A stretch of DNA of 64,000 bases from Flavobacteriaceae bacterium. GTDB taxonomy: Bacteria; Bacteroidota; Bacteroidia; UKL13-3. This document shows positions 52,352 through 61,311 of the stretch, one piece after another. Position numbers and translations under genes: made by a program. The stretch lies in contig SHWZ01000003.1 in NCBI GenBank assembly GCA_009693575.1, positions 24,572-88,571 of the forward strand, read 5' to 3'. Within the stretch, counting starts at the first letter, position 1. The number at the start of each line of letters is the position of its first letter. Under the pieces are notes generated by a model that searched no databases, was not told the DNA's origin, and saw only the letters and a program-made list of their open reading frames with translations.

Positions 52352-55300
52352 TTGGCTGTTGTTAAACCTTTCTTTTTTTTGGCTGTCCCAAAAACTGCTT
52401 TGCAGTTTTTGAGGTTCATATCATTTTGGCTATTGGCCCTAGGTACATTTTTGTGCCAAGGGCAAATCACGTCCAACAAGGGGACCGACTTTTGGGTGGG
52501 CTACATGGGGCATATAGATGGCACGAGCAGCAACATGAGCCTGTATATTACCAGTGATGTGAACACCAGCGGCACAGTAGCCATACCCGGCAAAAGCTGG
52601 AGCACCACCTTTGGGGTGACCGCCAATGCCGTGACGGTGGTAAGCATCCCCCAAAGCCTCGCCTACATGAATTGCAGCGACTGCATCTTGGCACAGGGCA
52701 TCCACATAACTGCCAACGACCCGGTGGTGGTATATGGCCACATATATGCCAATGCCCGCAGTGATGCCACCCTTGTGCTGCCTACTCCCACTGCAGGCCG
52801 TGAGTATTATGCCCAAAGCTTTACGCAAAAAGTAACCGGCAGCAACCGGCAGAATGAATTTATGGTGATAGGGCTGGAAGACAGTACATACGTGGACATT
52901 ACTCCTGCCGCAGGCACCTTGAGCGGCACGCATACCAAAGGAATCACCTATAGCAAACTGCTGATGCAAGGAGAGATATACCAAGTGCAAAGCGATAGCG
53001 ACCTCACGGGAAGCCACATAGTGAGCAGCAATACCACAGGCAAAAACTGCAAGCGGATTGCTGTGTTTTCGGGTAGTTCGTTTACGCCGCTTGGTTGCAC
53101 CAGTGCCAGCAGTGGCGATAATCTTTTTCAGCAGATATATCCAGTGAGTGCCTGGGGGAAAACCTATGCAACTGCCCCGATGAAAACAAGGAAAGGAGGG
53201 GATTATTTCAGGATACTGGCTTCAAAAAGTAATACACAAATAACTATAAACGGATGGAACAACCAGACGATAGGGGCAGGGCAATATTACGAATGGCTCA
53301 GCGATTCGGCACAGTATATAACGAGTACCGAACCCGTGCAGATGGCCCAATATCAACGCACACAGAACTGCGATAACGTGACAGGCGACCCGAGCATGAT
53401 TATATTAAACTCCGCAGAGCAGCAGTTGGACGATATTACTTTATACTCATCTCCTTACCAAAACATCACGGGAAATTATATCAATGTATTGATGGAAAGT
53501 GACGATACTTCTTCGTTCACGCTTGATGGCAATAAAGTGAGTTGGTCAACAATACCTAGCAACAGTGGCTTTGCATATACACAAACTACTGTGAACAGTG
53601 GCAACCACCGCCTTACGGCTGACAGCGGCTTCAATGCCATTGCCTATGGGTTTGGCAATGTTGAGAGCTATGGTTACTCTGCCGGGGCTAACATTGTAAA
53701 TTTGGTGCAAAGCATTACCGTGTACAAATATGCATCTACCTGCAAAGGAGTTCCACTGCAGCTCACAGGCAACTGCATATACACACCTATTGCTTGGCGA
53801 TGGGATTTTGGGGATGGGGGAAGCGACACAGTTCAAAACCCTAAACATACATTTTCTGATACAGGTGATTATCTGGTTAGCCTTGTAACTATGAAAAACA
53901 ATGGCAACGATTGTGAGTCGCAGGATTCTACAATTTATACTGTGCATATATACCCGTTGCCAACTTCATCGTTCACATTTGATGCTCCTTGTAGCAATGC
54001 ACCAGTCCAGTTTCAGGATAGTAGCTCCATAGAAAGTGGAAGTATAACTTTATACACTTGGGATTTTGGAGATACTACTTCTTCAAACTCAATCAACCCA
54101 AGCCATGCCTATTCAGGAACAGGAACACGAAGGGTGATTCTTGCTGTGACCTCAAAAGGAAATTGCTATGGACGAGATACGCAAAATGTTACCATACAAC
54201 AGAGTTCCGTCCCCAATTTCTATTTTACGCAAAAGTGTATGTACGATTCTATTGCCATTGCAGATAGCAGTACCTTGAGGGGTCAATTCAAAGCCAGCTA
54301 TGGTTGCTACAAAAGCATTGTTCGTTGGGGCGATGGAAATACAGATACGATATTCAATGTGATAGGAAACAATTCTTCAAAGAAACATGATTATACTTCG
54401 GCAGGTAGCTATGCCGTGAAGATGGTGGGAATGGATTGCTCTACTGGCTGCATTGATTCTGTGAGTAAATCCCTGGACTTGCAGGCCACTCCAATAGCAA
54501 ATTTTGTTATAACAAATGGATGCGAGAAAGACAGTTTGACAATCATTGATTCATCAAGTATTTCATTCGGCAGCATTCTTTCTTGGAGTTGGAATTTTGG
54601 TGACAATACAACCCAAACATATACTGCATACCAAAGCTCAGTAAAGAAAAGGTATACTACTTCGGGCACTTATTTGGTGACCCTCGTTGTTGTGAATACG
54701 AATGGATGCAAGGATACTTTTAGTAAGAATATACTTGTTCATCCAAAACCAATACCTTTATTTGCTACCTCCAATGTTTGCTATCCTGAAGCAATTCCTT
54801 TTTCAGATACTTCGAGCATCAGTAGTGGCAGCATAGTGCAACGGCAGTGGTTCTGGGGCGATGGATTGGATAGTACGTTTGGCCAAACGGATACAAGTGT
54901 GAAGTATAGTTATTCTGTGTTTGGGACCTACGCTCCTAAGTTGGTTCTTGTATCAGACAATGGGTGCAAGGATTCACTCACGGGAAGTGTATCGGTATGG
55001 GCTAAGCCCAATGCCAGCTTTAGTGTGAGCAATGGTTGTCAGTTGGCTTCACTTGGTTTTGTAGATAATTCCACCATCGGAGCTCAAAGTATATCCAAAC
55101 GTTTTTGGGATTTTGGAAACGGGGATACTGCTACGAAAACTTCGACTTCATTTAATAACATATTCGCTGACACAGGAACATATACCATAACCCTCACTAC
55201 GACGAGTAGCAAAGGTTGCACTGATACTATTCAAAAGCAAATCATAATATATCCGAAACCCTTAGCTAGGATCTATCCTCAGCCGAATTGCTCGAGTGAT

Positions 55301-58300
55301 ACGCTTTTGTTTTATGATAGTAGCAGCGTAGGTTACGGTTCAATCAGCAAATGGGGATATACCTGGGGCGATGCAAAAACTACGACATATACGACTGCCA
55401 CCAATCCAGCTAGACACAAGTACACGCTTGCAGGAAAATACGCTGTGACACTGATTGTAACAACAAACAATAGCTGCACGGATACTACTACAGATTCAGT
55501 GCAAGTTTATACCTTGCCTAAAGCCAACTTTACCACAGCAAACCTTTGCCTGAATCAAGCCGCAAGCTTTACAAATAATAGCACCATTGGGTCAACTACG
55601 CTACAAAGTTGGAACTGGGATTTTGGGGATGGCAATGCGGATTCTCTCGGTGGAGATGGATATGTGGAGCATCAGTATAGCAGCTCTGGTTCAAAGTTTA
55701 TCAAACTATTAATAACGGACGCTTACGGCTGCAAAGCGAATATTTCTAAATTTATTACTATCGAAGTTGTTCCAAATGCTGCCTTCACTTACAACACCGC
55801 ATGTGTGTACGATTCGCTTTCATTCACCAACAGCAGCAGCATTTCCAACGGAAGCATTGCACTGCACACTTGGAAATGGGGCGATACCCAAATCACAAAT
55901 ACTGCAAGTAGTGCATTGATACGCCACAAGTATGCCAGCTCTGGATACAAAACTGTGGATTTGCTGGCAACATCCAACAAAGGTTGTTTTGATACAGCTA
56001 CGCTCCAACTATATGTAAAACCAAAGCCAAATATAGCTGCTGACCTGCCCAATATCTGTTTCAAGGATTCCGTATATTTCATGGACTTGAGCAGCATTGA
56101 TAGTGGCTCACTCACAAGCTGGGTCTGGGTGTTTGGGGATGGAGGTGGCTCCGTTACACAGCATGCTGCACATAAGTACGATACGGTTGGAGCCTACCCT
56201 GTAAAGTTGGTTGTCAATTCAAGTTGGGGTTGCAAGGATTCTCTATTTAAACAATTCACGGTGAACAGTAATCCGGTAGCGGGCATTGGTGTGAGTAGTC
56301 CTTGCCTCAATGATTCGGTACAACTGATTGACTCTACAACCATGGCTTTCGGTTCGGTATATCGCTGGCATTGGCAAATTGGGGATGGGGATACGAGTGA
56401 CTTGCAAAACCCTAAACACAAGTATGCTGATACGGGCATGTACACGCTAAAACTACATGTTCAATCAGGCAATTTGTGCAAAGATTCTGTGACCAAGCAG
56501 GTGCGAATTTACCTAAACCCTGTGGCTAAATTCAGTGTGTTAGATATATGTTTTGGTGACTCATCCTCCTTTGTTTCTACCACAACTTCCATGCAAGGCA
56601 ATCTACTTTTATATAGTTGGCTGACTGGCAATGGAGATAGTATTGGCAGTAGTTCGGCAGCCTACAAGTATATGTATAGCAGTGCAGGTAATTATTTCAT
56701 CACACATATTGCAACTGCTGCAACTACCTGCACTGACACTATTTCAAAGAGTATAAACGTGTGGCCTAAACCGTTGGCCAATTTTGCTTTCGTTGATGTA
56801 TGCAAATACGACTCCTTACGATTGAATGATTCAAGCAAACTGAGTGCTGGCAGTATTGTTTCATGGCGTTGGGGGTGGGGAGATGGCAATGTGGTGACTA
56901 AATCCCAACCTGTGCAGGTGAGCCATTTGTATGCAAATGCAGGAAGCTACCCGATTACACTTTTGGTTACATCCGACAAAGGCTGCATGGATACTTTGGT
57001 GGATTCTGTTGCAGTGAATCCAGTTCCAATCGCTTTGTTTTCAGTGAATCAATATATCCAATGTTTCAATAGACATTCCTTCACTTTGACAGATACTTCT
57101 GCAGTGGCCTGGGGCGGATACACCCGTAGTTGGGAACTAGGAGATGGAAGCGTTGATACATCAACTTCATTTGCAAAAAACTATTCTTCGCCTGATACTT
57201 TTTATGTCAAAATAAAAATCACAAGTGACCAAGGGTGCATTGATTCCATCACAAAAGATTTGACAATAAATCCATCACCAAAAGCTGCCATTTTATTGGA
57301 TACAAACAGCCTTTGCCTGAGTGGGAATAGTTTTTCATTGGCGGACAGCACAACAATTTCCACAGGCAATTATTCAGTACTTTGGGATTTGGGCGATACA
57401 TCCGTCTCTACTCAAAAAACCATTGCACATACCTACGCCCATCCTGATACTTTCATGGTGCAATTGAAAGCTACATCATCACTTGGCTGTGCCGATTCCA
57501 TTACCGACACATTAGTAGTTCATCCAATGCCTGTAGCTGATTTTACCTTTAAGGATGTATGTGCTGGGGATACTTTCACACTAAACGATAAGTCAACTAT
57601 TTCATCGGGTAACTATCTGATTCAGTCTTGGTTTTTCAATGGACTTTCTCACTCGCCATCTTCCGTTTATAAAACACTATTTTCAATTCCGCACACAGAT
57701 ACAGTATATCTCTTTGTCAACTCAAATTTCGGATGTTTTGATATTGCGGCAAAGGCTTTCACCATTCATCCTTATCCAGTAAGTTCAGTTTATTTACCTA
57801 ATAATTGTTTAAGTGACTCCAGTTTTATATTTGACAGTACGGGTATCCTCTTTGGTTCTGTTGACAAATGGGGATACGATTTTGGCGATTCTTCGGCTAC
57901 AACGTTGCGGTCGGGAAGTCTAAGTTTGCCTATAAAAGTGAGCCATCAGTATAAAAAGCCCGGCATCTATTTAGTAAATGTTGCACATATTTCTCAGTTT
58001 GGTTGTACAGAGCAAAGTAAACATACTATTACAATCCATCCTCAACCCGAAGCTAAGTTGATAGTACCAGATGTTTGCCTCATTGATTCAGCCAAGATCA
58101 TTGACAGCAGCAGCATTGCCACAGGTTCAATTGTCAATTGGGATTACTTGTTAGGTGATGGCTCAGGTTTGGTTTCGTCAGCTGCAAATATTACCCACAA
58201 GTACACAAGTTCAGGATCATACTACTTGCAATCAATTCCAATCAGCAATTTTGGGTGCCGCGATACTGCGTATGATACGGTGATTATTCACCCGCATCCA

Positions 58301-59602
58301 GTAGTCAATTTTGTTGGTGTAGATGCCTGTGCTTTCGATTCAACTTCTTTTCTGGATTTTTCCACGATACCATTTGATACCATCAACCAACAAATCTGGA
58401 ATTTTGGCGATAGTGCGATTCAATCATTCACCAAGCCATTTAGCAAAGTATATCATTCCTACGTCAACTGGGGCAAAGTGCCAGTCACTCTTACTTTGCT
58501 AAGTGATTTTGGTTGTGCTAATTTTCTGATTGACACTATAGATATATATCCATTACCACAGCCAAAGTTCATTGTGCCTCCTGTTTGCTTTCCTGATACG
58601 ATTCAAGTTTTCGACATTTCTACCATTCCCATTGGCAGTATCGTTTCATGGGACTGGTCTTGGGGCGATGGTCACTTAGAACATTACGATTCTGCCATCA
58701 TTCCACTCACCCATTCATATACTTCGTCGAATGATTACTCAACACGGCTAGTAGTGGTAAGCGACAAGGGATGCGTTTCATCTTTTGAAAACACAGCTAT
58801 CATTCACCCACTACCTAAGGTAAAATTTGAAGCAGACAAGCACCGTGACTGTCCACCGCTTGAAGTGCAGTTTATGGATAAAAGTACCTTGAAACGAGAT
58901 AGCATCATTGGCTGGGATTGGAGCTTTGGCGATGGCGATGTTTCCTTAGATAAGAACGCATGGCACCGTTATCCCTACAAGGAATATCTATATTTAGTTA
59001 AGTTAAAAATAACGACCAATGCAGGTTGCACAGACTCTTTGACAGACACCGTGCCTTACTGGGTGAATGCTGTTCCCACAGCTTCGTTTGTGCCCAATTA
59101 CGATTCCGTTTCCTACCTCGACCCGCAGATTAATTTCATCAATACTTCAAAATATCCTCAATATTCGTATTGGACTTTTGGGGATGGAACAGAAGCATAT
59201 ACTCGCAACGTAAAACATACTTATGTTGACACTGGCCGATACAATGTGCGGCTGATAGTAACCAATGCCTACGGCTGCAAGGACACAGCCCGCCGCCTTG
59301 TATTTGTCGCACCCGACTATACGTTCTATGTGCCAAACTCTTTTACTCCCAATGGTGATTTTCTGAACGAGACTTGGGGGCCTGAAGGAATTTTTGTGGG
59401 AATTCGTACCTATAAAGTCAGGGTATGGAATCGCTGGGGCGAAAAGGTATTTGAAACCACCGACCTACTGAACAAATGGAACGGCAACTATCAAAACTCG
59501 ACCAAACCCGGATTGCAGGATGTATATTTCTATCGCATTGATTTGATAGACTTTTTCTACAAACGCCATCACCAAGAAGGGATGATACATTTGATAAGGT
59601 AG
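52352..59602 (+). CDS. Giant surface protein: IgGFc-binding domain, ~22 PKD modules, CHU_C tail
   Basis: 2416 aa. The start is TTG (no in-frame ATG precedes the signal peptide, which ends near CQGQ). An IgGFc-binding-type domain (GTDFWVGYMGHIDG, VVYGHIYANARSDATLVLP) fills residues ~45-450. About 22 PKD-like modules of ~85 residues follow; nearly all share a Cys near the start, SSI.GSI, W.W..GDG and a second Cys in GCKD near the end, suggesting one disulfide per module. The end is the gliding-motility-associated C-terminal domain (YVPNSFTPNGDFLNETW, VRVWNRWGEKVFE, HHQEGMIHLIR), the T9SS type B signal. Probably a secreted or surface-attached adhesin or gliding accessory. No repeat collapse or frameshift was seen across 7.2 kb. 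Confidence 0.92.
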   Translation: MAVVKPFFFLAVPKTALQFLRFISFWLLALGTFLCQGQITSNKGTDFWVGYMGHIDGTSSNMSLYITSDVNTSGTVAIPGKSWSTTFGVTANAVTVVSIPQSLAYMNCSDCILAQGIHITANDPVVVYGHIYANARSDATLVLPTPTAGREYYAQSFTQKVTGSNRQNEFMVIGLEDSTYVDITPAAGTLSGTHTKGITYSKLLMQGEIYQVQSDSDLTGSHIVSSNTTGKNCKRIAVFSGSSFTPLGCTSASSGDNLFQQIYPVSAWGKTYATAPMKTRKGGDYFRILASKSNTQITINGWNNQTIGAGQYYEWLSDSAQYITSTEPVQMAQYQRTQNCDNVTGDPSMIILNSAEQQLDDITLYSSPYQNITGNYINVLMESDDTSSFTLDGNKVSWSTIPSNSGFAYTQTTVNSGNHRLTADSGFNAIAYGFGNVESYGYSAGANIVNLVQSITVYKYASTCKGVPLQLTGNCIYTPIAWRWDFGDGGSDTVQNPKHTFSDTGDYLVSLVTMKNNGNDCESQDSTIYTVHIYPLPTSSFTFDAPCSNAPVQFQDSSSIESGSITLYTWDFGDTTSSNSINPSHAYSGTGTRRVILAVTSKGNCYGRDTQNVTIQQSSVPNFYFTQKCMYDSIAIADSSTLRGQFKASYGCYKSIVRWGDGNTDTIFNVIGNNSSKKHDYTSAGSYAVKMVGMDCSTGCIDSVSKSLDLQATPIANFVITNGCEKDSLTIIDSSSISFGSILSWSWNFGDNTTQTYTAYQSSVKKRYTTSGTYLVTLVVVNTNGCKDTFSKNILVHPKPIPLFATSNVCYPEAIPFSDTSSISSGSIVQRQWFWGDGLDSTFGQTDTSVKYSYSVFGTYAPKLVLVSDNGCKDSLTGSVSVWAKPNASFSVSNGCQLASLGFVDNSTIGAQSISKRFWDFGNGDTATKTSTSFNNIFADTGTYTITLTTTSSKGCTDTIQKQIIIYPKPLARIYPQPNCSSDTLLFYDSSSVGYGSISKWGYTWGDAKTTTYTTATNPARHKYTLAGKYAVTLIVTTNNSCTDTTTDSVQVYTLPKANFTTANLCLNQAASFTNNSTIGSTTLQSWNWDFGDGNADSLGGDGYVEHQYSSSGSKFIKLLITDAYGCKANISKFITIEVVPNAAFTYNTACVYDSLSFTNSSSISNGSIALHTWKWGDTQITNTASSALIRHKYASSGYKTVDLLATSNKGCFDTATLQLYVKPKPNIAADLPNICFKDSVYFMDLSSIDSGSLTSWVWVFGDGGGSVTQHAAHKYDTVGAYPVKLVVNSSWGCKDSLFKQFTVNSNPVAGIGVSSPCLNDSVQLIDSTTMAFGSVYRWHWQIGDGDTSDLQNPKHKYADTGMYTLKLHVQSGNLCKDSVTKQVRIYLNPVAKFSVLDICFGDSSSFVSTTTSMQGNLLLYSWLTGNGDSIGSSSAAYKYMYSSAGNYFITHIATAATTCTDTISKSINVWPKPLANFAFVDVCKYDSLRLNDSSKLSAGSIVSWRWGWGDGNVVTKSQPVQVSHLYANAGSYPITLLVTSDKGCMDTLVDSVAVNPVPIALFSVNQYIQCFNRHSFTLTDTSAVAWGGYTRSWELGDGSVDTSTSFAKNYSSPDTFYVKIKITSDQGCIDSITKDLTINPSPKAAILLDTNSLCLSGNSFSLADSTTISTGNYSVLWDLGDTSVSTQKTIAHTYAHPDTFMVQLKATSSLGCADSITDTLVVHPMPVADFTFKDVCAGDTFTLNDKSTISSGNYLIQSWFFNGLSHSPSSVYKTLFSIPHTDTVYLFVNSNFGCFDIAAKAFTIHPYPVSSVYLPNNCLSDSSFIFDSTGILFGSVDKWGYDFGDSSATTLRSGSLSLPIKVSHQYKKPGIYLVNVAHISQFGCTEQSKHTITIHPQPEAKLIVPDVCLIDSAKIIDSSSIATGSIVNWDYLLGDGSGLVSSAANITHKYTSSGSYYLQSIPISNFGCRDTAYDTVIIHPHPVVNFVGVDACAFDSTSFLDFSTIPFDTINQQIWNFGDSAIQSFTKPFSKVYHSYVNWGKVPVTLTLLSDFGCANFLIDTIDIYPLPQPKFIVPPVCFPDTIQVFDISTIPIGSIVSWDWSWGDGHLEHYDSAIIPLTHSYTSSNDYSTRLVVVSDKGCVSSFENTAIIHPLPKVKFEADKHRDCPPLEVQFMDKSTLKRDSIIGWDWSFGDGDVSLDKNAWHRYPYKEYLYLVKLKITTNAGCTDSLTDTVPYWVNAVPTASFVPNYDSVSYLDPQINFINTSKYPQYSYWTFGDGTEAYTRNVKHTYVDTGRYNVRLIVTNAYGCKDTARRLVFVAPDYTFYVPNSFTPNGDFLNETWGPEGIFVGIRTYKVRVWNRWGEKVFETTDLLNKWNGNYQNSTKPGLQDVYFYRIDLIDFFYKRHHQEGMIHLIR

Positions 59603-59638
59603 TAAAACAAAACGTCCCCCAAGAAACATGGAGGACGT
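59602..59638. terminator. Terminator between convergent giant gene and DUF1501 gene
   Basis: ACGTCC (59612-59617) pairs with GGACGT (59633-59638). On the minus strand the stem is followed by TTTGTTTTAC, so it mainly serves the DUF1501 gene; on the plus strand the tail is weaker. Confidence 0.6.
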
Positions 59639-59665
59639 CATTCATTTCAATTCTATTCTGCTAAC

Positions 59666-61258
59666 TCAATCTACCACGACCAGACTTCTGGTCTGCATAT
59701 TCATGCCGTTTTGTAGGCGGAGGTAGTAGGTGCCTGCTGCAAGCCCAGCACGATCCAGATTGATACGGTGTGTGCCGTTTGCGTAGATGTCATCTGCAAT
59801 GGTGCGTATATGTTTGCCTTGGGTATCTATCAATGAAAGTACACATACGCCACCCGCACTTTCAAACTCCACAGTAGAGCTTTGCTGCATGGGATTTGGA
59901 TAGATACTTACCAATGCCTTCCCTGAGTTGCGGCGTATGTCTTCAGTCACGGAGTTATTGGTGCAAGTGTCTTGCAGTATATCCATCTTGTTGAAGTTTT
60001 GCAGCATCACGGTCTGCACATCGGTAGGGTTCAGGCAGAACCAATCACTGAGGATGGTGGTATATATCTGCCTGAAGTCGTGCTGCATGGCTATATTATC
60101 GTTCACAGTCACATTGGCCGGTATAGTTGGGTTGGTGCCCTGAATCCCGCCCTTCACTTTATTACCAAACAAGAACAGCGGTGCAGCAGAACCGTGATCG
60201 GTACCGCCGCTGAAATTGCTTTTAATCCTGCGGCCAAACTCGCTAAAGGTCATGCCCAGCACACGGTTGTGGGTGTTCAGCAGTTTGCAGTCGTCCATGA
60301 AGGCATCGATGGCTTCGCTTACATAGCCCAACAGTTTTGCATGGTCGCCTTTGGTATTGTCTGTGGGGTCTACTTGCACAGAATGCGTATCAAATCCCCC
60401 GAGGCTTACCATATATATCCTTGTCTTCATGCCACCCGCTATCAGTTGGCTCACAATTTTCAACTGGTCTGCAAGTTTGTTTGTACCGATAGTAGGCCAT
60501 AGGGTAGATTTGTTGGTGGCTTTGGCTGCTGCCGCTTTTATCACAGTGGCATATTGCTGGGTTTGCGAGGCCACAGTTCGGATGTACGCAAGCTCATGCC
60601 CGGCATGGGTGTTCGGAGCAGTAGTGGTAGTGCCGTTTATGAGGTTATAGAAGGTGGTAGGGTCGCTGATAGCCATAGCCATGCTCACCTGCAAGCCCTG
60701 AAATACGGGTGACACGATGCTGCCAATTTGTATAGCCAAAGGGTCGGGCATATTGCTGTTTGGGTATCCTGTAGGAAAGTTGGGATATTCTTCGCTGAGG
60801 TAGCGGCCACTCCATCCATTATACAATACTTTGTCACTGTCACTTCCAGTGAGCCAAATATCTGTAGCTCTAAAGTGTGAGTAGTTTGGATTGGGATAAC
60901 CAACGCTTTGTATAATGGAAACTTGTCCATTGTTATATCTATTTTGCAAATGTGTCATGGCGGGATGAAGCCCAGTAGCACTTGTTCCTGTGAGAGCTAA
61001 AACCTTATTTTGCGGTATCATCACGTTGCTGCGGGCAGTATTTAGGTTGGTATATTGGTCAATAGGTATCACGGTGTTCAGTCCATCGTTGCCGCCATTG
61101 AGTTGCACCAGAACCAACACATGGTCAGTATCTGTAAAGGTGGCAGCAAGTCGACTCAGCATAGAGTCAGGCCCATAGGCGGCCATATTCTGGCCTTGCA
61201 AAAAAGATGGAAGCACCGCAACAGGCACTGTATTTTTTATAAATGATCTGCGTTTCAT
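59666..61258 (-). CDS. DUF1501 protein with Tat-like leader and T9SS tail
   Basis: 530 aa. The N-terminus MKRRSFIKNTVPVAVLPSFL carries a twin-arginine-like RRSFIK motif. The body is a DUF1501 (sulfatase-like alkaline phosphatase superfamily) protein: VLVQLNGGNDGLNTVIPID, LHPAMTHLQNRYNNGQVSII, VSLGGFDTHSVQ, GMTFSEFGRRIKSNFSGGTDHG. The last ~80 residues are a type A T9SS tail (LVSIYPNPMQQSSTVEFE, LDRAGLAAGTYYLRL). DUF1501 genes are usually next to DUF1800 genes, as here (53 bases after it). Function is unknown; the complex is assumed to be secreted. Confidence 0.9.
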   Translation of the reverse strand: MKRRSFIKNTVPVAVLPSFLQGQNMAAYGPDSMLSRLAATFTDTDHVLVLVQLNGGNDGLNTVIPIDQYTNLNTARSNVMIPQNKVLALTGTSATGLHPAMTHLQNRYNNGQVSIIQSVGYPNPNYSHFRATDIWLTGSDSDKVLYNGWSGRYLSEEYPNFPTGYPNSNMPDPLAIQIGSIVSPVFQGLQVSMAMAISDPTTFYNLINGTTTTAPNTHAGHELAYIRTVASQTQQYATVIKAAAAKATNKSTLWPTIGTNKLADQLKIVSQLIAGGMKTRIYMVSLGGFDTHSVQVDPTDNTKGDHAKLLGYVSEAIDAFMDDCKLLNTHNRVLGMTFSEFGRRIKSNFSGGTDHGSAAPLFLFGNKVKGGIQGTNPTIPANVTVNDNIAMQHDFRQIYTTILSDWFCLNPTDVQTVMLQNFNKMDILQDTCTNNSVTEDIRRNSGKALVSIYPNPMQQSSTVEFESAGGVCVLSLIDTQGKHIRTIADDIYANGTHRINLDRAGLAAGTYYLRLQNGMNMQTRSLVVVD

Positions 61259-61311
61259 GGTTCTTGTTTTTTGGGGTTAGTAATTTAGAATTTCTAATGC
61301 TCAATCGCGAA

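Noticed and set aside
52439..53017. 192-codon minus-strand frame inside the giant PKD gene
   Set aside because: Antisense shadow; His/Gly/Ala-rich composition of the kind produced by complementing the coding strand.
52352..59602. Possible assembly collapse or frameshift in the repetitive giant gene
   Set aside because: The frame is open throughout, and the modules differ enough in sequence to be assembled separately; no sign of damage.
59972..60502. 176-codon plus-strand frame within the DUF1501 gene
   Set aside because: Antisense shadow of a well-supported coding region.
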